Shown one piece after another: positions 1 through 6,471 of a stretch of DNA of 6,718 nt. The notes under the pieces were generated by a model. It saw only the letters and a program-made list of their open reading frames with translations, was not told the origin of the DNA and searched no databases. Origin of the DNA: Chitinophagales bacterium (lineage in GTDB: Bacteria; Bacteroidota; Bacteroidia; Chitinophagales; UBA2359); the NCBI GenBank assembly GCA_020629335.1, contig JAHDDN010000135.1:5206-11923 (forward strand), written 5' to 3'. The position numbers and the translations under genes are program-made. Each line of letters begins with the position of its first letter. The stretch's first letter is position 1.

Positions 1-26
1 TAAATTAAAATCCGTAATTTTAGGGC

Positions 27-1913
27 ATGAATTATCTAAATGCAGAGGGGATTAGTAAATATTATGGGGATAAGCTTCTATTTGAGGACATCACTATTAA
101 TATCAATAAGGGGCAAAGAGTGGCTTTGATCGCTAAGAATGGAACTGGCAAGTCTACTTTATTGAAAATTATCATGAGCCAAGAGCCGCCTGATGAAGGA
201 AAAGTAACTTTTCATAAAAATTTGGTGATTGGTTATTTGGATCAAGATCCTTATCTGGATGATAATACGACTGTTTTGGAAACTATCTTCTATTCGGATA
301 ATCCGACTTTAGAGGCCATTCGACATTATGAAGATTGCTTGGATAGACAGAACTTATTTCCATCTGATGACAATCAAGTTGCTTTAGAAAAGGCCATGCA
401 GCAACTGGATGTTTTAAACGCTTGGGATTATGAAGTCAAGATTCGGCAGATTTTATCGAGATTAGAAATTAATCGCTTGGATAGGCCCGTAAAAGTACTT
501 TCGGGAGGACAAAGAAAAAGAGTGGCATTAGCGGCCATCTTAGTTAAAGAGCCCGATATTTTGATTATGGATGAGCCAACCAATCATTTGGATTTGCAAA
601 TGATTGAATGGCTGGAGAATTTTATTGCTAAACAACAAAACCTAAGCCTTTTAGTGGTGACTCACGATCGCTATTTTTTAGATGGTGTTTCTAATGAGAT
701 CATTGAGTTGCATAGAGGGAAAATACATCGCTATAAAGGAAACTATGCTTACTTTTTAGAGAAGAAAGCCGAGCAAGAATTCAACTATTCTCAGGAAGTG
801 GATAAAGCGAGAAAGTTGCGAGTGAAAGAATTGGAGTGGTTGCGTAGGAGTCCGAAGGCGAGAGGGACGAAAGCAAAATCTCGTATTTCAGCCTTTGACA
901 AAATAGATGAAAAAGCTCGTCAAAAGACGGATGAAGATACGATGGAGTTTCGTATTCGAATGCCTCGTGTTGGGGGTAAGATTTTAGAACTCTATAATAT
1001 CGCAAAGCGCTATGATGATGTGATCATAAGTAAGGACTTTTCCTACTTTTTTAAGCGTAAGGATCGTATCGGTATCGTTGGTAAAAATGGAGTAGGGAAG
1101 ACTACTTTTTTGGAAATTATTACAGCTCAATTAAAACCAGATTCAGGTAAGGTAGTAGTTGGCGGTACGATAGAATTTGGTTATTATAATCAAAAAGGAC
1201 TACAGCTTGATAAAGATAAAAGAGTGATTGATGTGATTCGTGATGTAGCGGAGGCATTGCCAATGGGAAGCGGCCGTTTTTTGACTGCGGATCAGTTGTT
1301 GGCGCATTTCCTTTTCCCACATAAGATGCATCGAAATTATGTGTCAACTTTGAGTGGAGGGGAGAAAAGAAGGCTTTATCTTTTGACTGTTTTAATGAAA
1401 AATCCCAACTTCCTTATCTTGGATGAGCCGACTAATGATCTTGATATTATGACGCTCAATGTCTTAGAAGATTTTCTGCAAAGATTTGAAGGTTGCTTGG
1501 TGATTGTATCTCACGATAGGTACTTCATGGATCGACTGGTCGATCATATTTTTGTCTTAGATGGGAAAGGAAAGGTAAGAGACTTTCCCGGTAATTATTC
1601 TGATTACCGAATCGCTCTTCAGGCGGAAGAAAAACAAAAACGCCTGCTCGCAGAGCAAGTAAAAGCCGCCAAAGCACCTAAAGAAAAAGTACAAAAAGAA
1701 AAGACCAAACTTTCCTATAACGAGCAAAGAGAGTTCAAGCAATTAGAAAAAGATATTGAAAAATTAGAAGCCGAAAAAGCGACTTTTGAAGAAAAAATGG
1801 GCCAAGGAGGCGACTATGATCAACTCAAAGAATGGTCCGAACGAATGGGCGAGATCACTAAGCAATTAGACGAAAAAACAGATCGCTGGCTCGAATTAAG
1901 CGAATACGTTTAA
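27..1913 (+). CDS. ABC-F family ATPase, Uup-type (twin ATP-binding domains, no membrane domain)
   Basis: A cytoplasmic 628-residue protein with two ABC nucleotide-binding domains in one chain and no transmembrane segment, the layout of ABC-F proteins, which act on ribosomes rather than in transport. NBD1: Walker A AKNGTGKST (36-44), Q-loop Q73, signature LSGGQ (158-162), Walker B ILIMDEPTNHLD (178-189) and switch His213. A basic, helical interdomain linker (about 240-300, with EWLRRSPKARGTKAKSR) joins it to NBD2: Walker A GKNGVGKTT (352-360), signature LSGGE (442-446), Walker B DE at 466-467 and switch His496. Residues about 560-628 form a charged coiled coil like the Uup C-terminal domain, which favours Uup over EttA or antibiotic-resistance ABC-F types. 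Both catalytic Glu (183, 467) are present, so both sites look active. One oddity is Ala36 in place of the first Walker A glycine. Only 26 bases precede the ATG and no clear Shine-Dalgarno is seen; the start is supported by the usual MNYL-type N-terminus. The family call is secure; the exact subfamily and cellular role are inferred. Confidence 0.95.
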   Translation: MNYLNAEGISKYYGDKLLFEDITININKGQRVALIAKNGTGKSTLLKIIMSQEPPDEGKVTFHKNLVIGYLDQDPYLDDNTTVLETIFYSDNPTLEAIRHYEDCLDRQNLFPSDDNQVALEKAMQQLDVLNAWDYEVKIRQILSRLEINRLDRPVKVLSGGQRKRVALAAILVKEPDILIMDEPTNHLDLQMIEWLENFIAKQQNLSLLVVTHDRYFLDGVSNEIIELHRGKIHRYKGNYAYFLEKKAEQEFNYSQEVDKARKLRVKELEWLRRSPKARGTKAKSRISAFDKIDEKARQKTDEDTMEFRIRMPRVGGKILELYNIAKRYDDVIISKDFSYFFKRKDRIGIVGKNGVGKTTFLEIITAQLKPDSGKVVVGGTIEFGYYNQKGLQLDKDKRVIDVIRDVAEALPMGSGRFLTADQLLAHFLFPHKMHRNYVSTLSGGEKRRLYLLTVLMKNPNFLILDEPTNDLDIMTLNVLEDFLQRFEGCLVIVSHDRYFMDRLVDHIFVLDGKGKVRDFPGNYSDYRIALQAEEKQKRLLAEQVKAAKAPKEKVQKEKTKLSYNEQREFKQLEKDIEKLEAEKATFEEKMGQGGDYDQLKEWSERMGEITKQLDEKTDRWLELSEYV

Positions 1914-1985
1914 TTAACGTTTTAACTGAATAAGGTTGTAACGTTGGACCGATTTTTCTTTTGTTGAACCCCAGAAATATTGGCG

Positions 1986-2347
1986 TAGTCTCTGACTGTC
2001 GTGTTAATTTTGATGAAAATTTGAGCCATTTGAATCCTGCAATATTTATGTCATGTATCAATTGCTTGGAAATTGCTGCCAAAGTATACAATAAAAAAAT
2101 CGGCCTTAGCCAAAACATGCGTAGCCTTGAATTTTTTGATTCATTATTGTTTCAAGACAAAAAAACAAGTGTCTGGCAATCAGCTAATTGAGTAGGTAAG
2201 TGTTAGGTCGAAGCACCAAATTATTGTCCATCTTTTTATTTGATACACAAGACTTAGCAAGCACAAGTGAAAAACACTTGCGCTATAAGTTTGGGAGAAT
2301 TTACAAGGCCCAATTTAGGACAAAATTAACACACCAGTCTCTGACTA
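1986..2347. mobile_element. MITE-like or decayed insertion element with imperfect terminal inverted repeats and TA ends
   Basis: The left arm (1987-2021) and the right arm (2346-2312, read on the minus strand) match at 26 of 35 positions without gaps. Both begin AGTC, then after three differing bases share GACTG, two mismatches and an exact 12-base core, GTGTTAATTTTG. Weaker gapped similarity continues inward (GAGCC against GGGCC). Each end starts with TA (1986-1987 and 2346-2347), which fits a duplicated TA target as made by IS630/Tc1-mariner-type elements. The interior holds no credible transposase; the short open frames on either strand have no recognisable domain. An internal stretch near 2130-2165 (TTGT…TCAAG…ACAA) resembles, from memory, a degraded Bacteroidota intergenic repeat. 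It sits between two convergent genes, a tolerant insertion site. The inverted repeat is seen directly; mobility and family are inferred. Confidence 0.55.
2260..2284. repeat. Short hairpin inside the MITE-like element
   Basis: CAAGTG (2264-2269) pairs with CACTTG (2275-2280) around a loop of five A. After one A/C mismatch the stem continues with AGC (2260-2262) and GCT (2282-2284). No T-run follows on either strand, so it does not look like a standard intrinsic terminator. It could be a subterminal hairpin of the surrounding element or simply a chance stem. Confidence 0.45.
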
Positions 2348-2360
2348 TTATTTAGTTAAA

Positions 2361-2391
2361 CAAAAAAGGGCCGACAAAAAATGCCGGCCCT
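2361..2391 (-). terminator. Intrinsic terminator of the large secreted-protein gene
   Basis: Read on the minus strand, AGGGCCG pairs with CGGCCCT (2391-2385 with 2373-2367), and two further inner pairs can form across a T-rich loop. The stem is followed at once by TTTTTTG (2367-2361). This GC-rich stem plus U-tract is a textbook Rho-independent terminator, about 58 bases after the TAA of the minus-strand gene. On the plus strand no T-run follows the stem, so it should not terminate the ABC-F transcript efficiently. It lies just outside the MITE-like element, so the gene keeps its own terminator. Confidence 0.85.
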
Positions 2392-2413
2392 CCAGTTGGT
2401 GCGTGTGCCCATT

Positions 2414-2442
2414 GTAGAGACCTTGCAGCGCAAGGCTCCTAC
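2414..2442. repeat. Palindromic (REP-like) hairpin next to the stop codon
   Basis: The inner stem CCTTGC (2421-2426) pairs with GCAAGG (2430-2435... sharing a three-base AGC loop at 2427-2429), and the outer stem GTAG (2414-2417) pairs with CTAC (2439-2442). The three intervening bases on each side (AGA and CTC) form two G·U wobbles and one mismatch in minus-strand RNA. The hairpin begins six bases beyond the TAA of the minus-strand gene and lacks a T-run. GTAGAGAC-type palindromes recur between genes in many Bacteroidota, as I recall; copy number in this genome cannot be judged from one window. It might protect the mRNA 3' end or be a dispersed repeat. Confidence 0.55.
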
Positions 2443-2448
2443 GAGTTC

Positions 2449-5400
2449 TTAATTTTTAACTAATTTTCCAATTAATTCATTTCCTTCCTCATCCACACAC
2501 TTAATAATATAAAGGCCGTTGGATAAATTGGAAATATCTATTTGAGCCGCAGGTGCATCTACATTCAAGCTTTGAATAAATCGCCCATTCATGCTGTACA
2601 AACTAATCTCCGCATTTAGATCAATGGTTTCTGTTTCAAACCAAGTATCTTGCCCCACTTTCTTTTTGGTATCGCTTGCTTGATGTACATAAAGCTGCAC
2701 ATAGTCACTCGCAGGATTAGGGTAAATAAATAATTGATCTTCATTAATCGCTGCTGCATCATAATCTAAGTCAATCGTATTATAAACCTCATTCGTCATG
2801 ATTGGCTCGTTATAATCAAACTTGATAGACGCATCATTCTTAATTCGAGTGCCATCAGCCAAGTCTTTCTTAGGCGCAATTTTGAACTGAACAAAACCAT
2901 GACTTTCTTTTTCATTCATCGTGCTATCAGGTAAGTTGATATCATTGAAAAACCACTTCAAAACTCTATCTTCTAATATCTCGAATTCATATTCATGGCT
3001 AGCGGCTCCGATTGCCAAAGTGCTCATGTCTAAATCATCAGGCAAAGTATCTACTATCGTAATAAAAGAAGCATAGTAATTACCCACATTCTGGAATCGA
3101 ATACGATATGTCAAAGTATCAGTTGGCTGTATCCAATGTGCAGGACCGAATCCTTCTGGACTAACTAATATGTCATTCGGATCAAATGAACCCACTATTT
3201 TCTCTGAAGTCTGTGCCGTATTATTAGAAGTATCCACATCCGCTTCATCACTAGTAATCGTAGCGGTAAATGTTTTATCGCTACCAAGTACTGCCGCCAA
3301 GTCTACATAATCTAATAGGTTGATACTGCTACTTTCATTGACTGCCAAGTCACCTAAATTCCACTGATAAGTAAGCCCCGAAACACTATCCCAAGCCTTA
3401 TCACTATCTACTAAGCTAATATCATTATCCAAAGTAAGTGTCAGTATCGTATTCGTAGCATCCACTACACCTTGGTTGGTATAACTTAGTACCATCCCAT
3501 TTTCAAAACCTCTTCTTAAAGCAGTGACGCCTAAATCCACTTTTAAATCTGGAGCCTGCACAATGGCTTGATTCGCAAAATCATTATTAGGATAAGTTTG
3601 TCCAATACCACTAATATTCACACTATAAGCACCGCTTTGACAAGCATTCGTAAAATTGCTACCCATTTGTTGATTGACACTATAAGAACCAGGCTTTAAG
3701 TAGACTCTGTAAAATCCATTTTCATCCGTTAAAGCAAAAGCCGTTCCACCACTGATTTCGACCATCGTATTGGCAATGCCAATTTCGTCAGCATCTTGTG
3801 TGCAATTACCGTTCACATCATTATAGATCGTACCTGTTACTAAAGAACCATCCTCTTCTACGATCGTCATTTTTTGATTCGGTGAAACATTCGTTAATAC
3901 TTGCTCATAGCCAGAAGGCCATTCAATACGAATTAAGTCTATATTCGTTGCGTCACCCAACCCGAAATGAGAAACTAAGCTATTTTGAGAACCAGCTCCA
4001 CCACCTGTTTGACCAGATACTTCGTGTAGTTGAGTTACACTCTGTCCGTCTATAGTAGCAGTTAAATATATCTTCGTTCCTAAAGCACTTGCATTAGAGT
4101 TAGTACCTTGCAATACTAAATTGATATAGTTATTGCCATTTGAATTATTATTTTGGTAAAGGAAGTTTTCATCTCCACTATGATTAGCAATCGCTAAATC
4201 CAAATTACCATCATTATTAAAATCTGCTGAAGCTACTCCAAATGAATTACCATCTGGAATAATTAAAGGAGAAGTCGTAATTTTCGTAAAAGTACCATCC
4301 CCATCATTTAAGTATAAAAACTTAGCCCCATTCTGATCATTCGTAACAAATAAATCCAACCAACCATCATTATCAAAATCGCCCCAAGTAGAACCATGAG
4401 AATCACCCCCATCATTAGAAACAGGACTGTCAGCTACCAAGCTAAATCCACCACCATCATTTCTGTATAAGAAGTTATCTTCCCCACTGGCATTTGCCAC
4501 AAATAAATCCAAGTCACCATCATTGTCATAATCGCCAAAGCTAGAACCTACAGATGCACCAGTATCACCCATTTCTTGCTTAGTAAAACTACCATCTCTA
4601 TTGTTGTAATAGATAACATTACTACCATTACGAACAGGCACAAAAGCATCCATCCAACCATCATTATCAATATCCGCCCAAGTAGTACCAATGGCAGAAA
4701 TAGCATCATTCACTATGATACCTGAAGTGATTTTCTCAAAACTACCGTCTCCAGTATTTCTATACAATTGATTAAACTGTGAGTCAAAATAATCAGAAAC
4801 AAAGATGTCTACATAAGAATCATTATCATAATCCACAAAAGAAATACTATGAGAATAACCACTACCAACCACCAAGTTCGCATCGTTTACTTGACTCAAA
4901 GAGCCGCCATTATTTTGATAAAGGAAGTTATCACTTCCCACATTATTAGCCACCACTAAATCCAAATAACCATCATTGTCATAATCCCCCCAACTAGCTG
5001 CTAAAGAACTAGCTGCTCCACTAACACCACTGCCACTAAAAGTACCATTACCATTATTGATATAAAGCGTACTCGAACTCCCATCATAAGAAGGAATGAA
5101 AATATCATCCAACTGATCATTATTATAATCCACAAAAGTAATTCCCCAATTATCACCACTGCCTATTCCATCTATTTTGGTAAACAAAGGCACCTCAATA
5201 CAATCAGAATCTTCATTATCAATCACACCATCCCCATCATTATCAATACCATCTCCACAATCCGTCTCAATCGGTGGATTAGACAAAATACAATTGATCC
5301 CATCATTATTACTAGTCACCTCCCCATAAGCCACAATCTTCAAATCGTAAGGCACATCATTTGCATCAAACTTCACCGCATAAATCTCCCCCGTTGCATT

Positions 5401-6141
5401 ATTAGAAAAATAACTATTCCCATCTCTATCAGACCAAGCAGCCCCAAAGCCACCAGCCGCACCATCAAAATCAGCTACAACATCAATCGTCAAATTAGGC
5501 GGATCAATCTCTATCAACTGTAAATTACTACTCATCCCATAAAACTTATTCGTCTTTGGATTAAAAGTAATATCAGCCACCCCAGGAATATTCCCACTAT
5601 GCAAGTTAGTCAAATTAGAAACCGTCATCGTCAAAGGAGTCGCATCAATATCAATCATCGTCAATTTGGGATTAGCCCCCGAATTATACGAAATCCAATT
5701 CCCACTCGTATCAATATCCGCTCTATAAGTCGCCGCATTCCAATTAGCCACTTCCCCTAAATCCGTCGCCGCACCCGTATTATTAATTCTAATCAAATGA
5801 TTGCCACTCGCAATCCCATAGATATAACCATCCTCAACATTATAACCAGCCCCATTATAAGAGCCAATACCAGAAGGCCCCACATCCGTATAACTACTCG
5901 TCACTGGATCAAATATTTTCAGGACTCCAGATATCACCTGATACAAATTACTCGAACAAGGGAAGGCCAAATCACAAGCCTCAGAAGAAGAACAATCAGG
6001 ATCAGCACAATCAATCAGCCCATCCTCATCATCATCAATGCCATTATCGCAAATCTCTGCAACAGGCGGAGTCGCCATTGTTTCCATAGTAAAAAAGGCA
6101 AAGCAAAAAATGCAAATCAGTAAAGTATAAATTGTTCTCAT
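2449..6141 (-). CDS. Large T9SS-secreted multidomain protein: MopE-like motifs, two propeller regions, ASPIC/UnbV, T9SS sorting domain
   Basis: A 1230-residue protein, probably exported and surface-bound. In order: a signal peptide (1-23, hydrophobic 4-17, likely cleavage after TMA); a Cys/Asp-rich MopE-like motif (C31 to C50); a repeat domain (about 60-290, starting CSSNLYQV, resembling DUF6923-type propellers); a second Cys/Asp motif (C295-C314); seven FG-GAP/VCBS repeats with D-x-[DN]-N-D-x-x-x-D calcium loops starting at D338, 386, 437, 490, 537, 588 and 640; an ASPIC/UnbV (CRTAC1-like) domain (about 685-765, HFGLGD and EWPSG); an SdrD-B/carboxypeptidase-regulatory-like Ig fold (about 766-825); a DUF11-like segment (about 866-982); a GSFDPND…FDYNEPIMTN domain (about 984-1124, DUF7619-like); and a T9SS type A sorting domain (1137-1230, FIYPNPASDYV to GKLVKN). 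The chosen ATG is needed for the signal peptide; no clear Shine-Dalgarno precedes it. It appears monocistronic, with its own terminator. Substrate or partner is unknown; adhesion or polymer binding is only a guess. Confidence 0.95.
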   Translation of the reverse strand: MRTIYTLLICIFCFAFFTMETMATPPVAEICDNGIDDDEDGLIDCADPDCSSSEACDLAFPCSSNLYQVISGVLKIFDPVTSSYTDVGPSGIGSYNGAGYNVEDGYIYGIASGNHLIRINNTGAATDLGEVANWNAATYRADIDTSGNWISYNSGANPKLTMIDIDATPLTMTVSNLTNLHSGNIPGVADITFNPKTNKFYGMSSNLQLIEIDPPNLTIDVVADFDGAAGGFGAAWSDRDGNSYFSNNATGEIYAVKFDANDVPYDLKIVAYGEVTSNNDGINCILSNPPIETDCGDGIDNDGDGVIDNEDSDCIEVPLFTKIDGIGSGDNWGITFVDYNNDQLDDIFIPSYDGSSSTLYINNGNGTFSGSGVSGAASSLAASWGDYDNDGYLDLVVANNVGSDNFLYQNNGGSLSQVNDANLVVGSGYSHSISFVDYDNDSYVDIFVSDYFDSQFNQLYRNTGDGSFEKITSGIIVNDAISAIGTTWADIDNDGWMDAFVPVRNGSNVIYYNNRDGSFTKQEMGDTGASVGSSFGDYDNDGDLDLFVANASGEDNFLYRNDGGGFSLVADSPVSNDGGDSHGSTWGDFDNDGWLDLFVTNDQNGAKFLYLNDGDGTFTKITTSPLIIPDGNSFGVASADFNNDGNLDLAIANHSGDENFLYQNNNSNGNNYINLVLQGTNSNASALGTKIYLTATIDGQSVTQLHEVSGQTGGGAGSQNSLVSHFGLGDATNIDLIRIEWPSGYEQVLTNVSPNQKMTIVEEDGSLVTGTIYNDVNGNCTQDADEIGIANTMVEISGGTAFALTDENGFYRVYLKPGSYSVNQQMGSNFTNACQSGAYSVNISGIGQTYPNNDFANQAIVQAPDLKVDLGVTALRRGFENGMVLSYTNQGVVDATNTILTLTLDNDISLVDSDKAWDSVSGLTYQWNLGDLAVNESSSINLLDYVDLAAVLGSDKTFTATITSDEADVDTSNNTAQTSEKIVGSFDPNDILVSPEGFGPAHWIQPTDTLTYRIRFQNVGNYYASFITIVDTLPDDLDMSTLAIGAASHEYEFEILEDRVLKWFFNDINLPDSTMNEKESHGFVQFKIAPKKDLADGTRIKNDASIKFDYNEPIMTNEVYNTIDLDYDAAAINEDQLFIYPNPASDYVQLYVHQASDTKKKVGQDTWFETETIDLNAEISLYSMNGRFIQSLNVDAPAAQIDISNLSNGLYIIKCVDEEGNELIGKLVKN
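4190..5187 (-). repeat. Seven in-frame ~150-base repeats encoding FG-GAP/VCBS blades
   Basis: Within the large gene the calcium-loop codons recur every 47-53 residues (338, 386, 437, 490, 537, 588, 640). On the plus strand this shows as recurring ACCATCATT[AG]TCA blocks followed by AATCGCCCCA-like sequence, for example near 4364, 4516, 4658 and 4970. The last loop positions keep the pattern D-[YFI]-[DN]-N-D-[GSQ]-x-[LMV]-D in every copy. Similarity at DNA level is patchy, so the copies are diverged rather than a recent expansion. Their C-poor coding strand follows from the abundance of GAT, AAT and GGT codons. Confidence 0.8.
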
Positions 6142-6325
6142 AAAGCTATCTATTAATTTAGGTTCCTATTGGTTTACGTAATTCTGAGCTATTCAGATAC
6201 GATTCTAATGCCAAAATTCACGCCTCTTTTTAAATGCCATTAATTCAAAGCATTACAAAACACATTAAAAATAAACTATCTCACATTTGGAACCCAATTC
6301 CCAATTCTGGAAAGAACAAAGTACA
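6142..6325 (-). other. Proximal upstream region of the secreted-protein gene; no gene and no certain promoter
   Basis: These 184 bases are AT-rich and hold no credible coding frame. The gene's own promoter should lie here. A Bacteroidota-type -7 element (TAnnTTTG) is matched only approximately by GAATTTTG at 6219-6212 on the minus strand, and no TTG element lies at the usual 19-21 base spacing, so no promoter is called. A short inverted pair, AATGC (6233-6237) and GCATT (6250-6254), could form a weak hairpin in the leader. Confidence 0.3.
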
Positions 6326-6343
6326 GGCGAATAGCTATTCGCC
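6326..6343. repeat. Perfect 18-base palindrome GGCGAATAGCTATTCGCC
   Basis: The 18 bases equal their own reverse complement with no central spacer (centre between 6334 and 6335). This could be a dimeric-regulator operator upstream of the secreted-protein gene, about 185 bases from its ATG, or the core of a dispersed intergenic palindrome. Eight of its bases, AGCTATTC, recur at 6639-6646 within a second, imperfect palindrome (AGAA-C-AGCT-A-TTCT, 6634-6647), which favours a repeat family. Function unknown. Confidence 0.6.
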
Positions 6344-6356
6344 CCAGCCAAAAAAT

Positions 6357-6391
6357 ATTCATCATTCATCATTACGCATTCATCATTATAA
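6357..6391. repeat. Heptamer tract, first copy of a 24-base direct repeat
   Basis: The tract reads as five 7-base units that all begin with ATT: ATTCATC, ATTCATC, ATTACGC, ATTCATC, ATTATAA. Its first 24 bases (6357-6380) are repeated exactly at 6437-6460, a period of 80 bases. The 7-base phase is visible in both copies. Comparable ATTCATC tracts occur between genes in Bacteroidota, as I recall, and no function is established to my knowledge. Confidence 0.7.
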
Positions 6392-6392
6392 T

Positions 6393-6435
6393 GGCGTGCC
6401 CATGCGCTCACAAAAGCGAGTGCGCAGCACGAGCC
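6393..6435. repeat. Imperfect hairpin between the two heptamer tracts
   Basis: CGTG (6395-6398) pairs with CACG (6428-6431), TGCG (6403-6406) with CGCA (6423-6426), and CTC (6407-6409) with GAG (6418-6420), leaving small bulges and an eight-base A-rich loop. It fills most of the 56-base gap between the exact direct-repeat copies. It may be part of a composite repeat whose other half lies beyond the second tract. Confidence 0.5.
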
Positions 6436-6436
6436 C

Positions 6437-6471
6437 ATTCATCATTCATCATTACGCATTATGCATTCGCC
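6437..6471. repeat. Heptamer tract, second copy of the 24-base direct repeat
   Basis: Five 7-base units are again visible: ATTCATC, ATTCATC, ATTACGC, ATTATGC, ATTCGCC. The first three units plus ATT are identical to the copy 80 bases upstream; the last two diverge. The last unit runs into the CGCC-GAA-GGCG hairpin (6468-6478) that starts the structured element. Confidence 0.7.

Noticed and set aside
15..22. Promoter-like TAATTTTA just before the ABC-F start
   Set aside because: It misses the last base of the Bacteroidota TAnnTTTG motif and sits only a few bases from the ATG, with too little upstream sequence in the window to find a -33 element.
1906..1952. Possible terminator of the ABC-F gene: ACGTT/AACGT hairpin at its stop, or GGT…ACC before ATTTTTC
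   Set aside because: The stems are only 3-5 pairs and AT-rich or loosely spaced, and the T-runs are short; not distinguishable from chance.
1858..2118. An 86-codon minus-strand open frame overlapping the end of the ABC-F gene
   Set aside because: Overlaps a well-supported gene antisense, crosses the element boundary, and its translation shows no family features.
1961..2191. A 76-codon open frame on the plus strand in the spacer
   Set aside because: No recognisable domain or ribosome-binding site, and it lies largely inside the inverted-repeat element; an overlapping open frame on the other strand is equally unconvincing.
3798..4055. Plus-strand open frames inside the large gene (also 5797-6123)
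   Set aside because: They are antisense to coding sequence with clear domain structure and have no recognisable features of their own.
6112..6141. Lipoprotein signal for the large secreted protein (TLLIC around Cys10)
   Set aside because: LLIC lacks the small residue expected just before the lipobox cysteine, and the hydrophobic core continues past it; a standard signal peptide cleaved near residue 23 fits better.
6357..6460. Possible CRISPR array from two identical 24-base repeats
   Set aside because: Only two repeats, a 56-base interval that itself folds into a hairpin, internal 7-base periodicity, and no cas genes.
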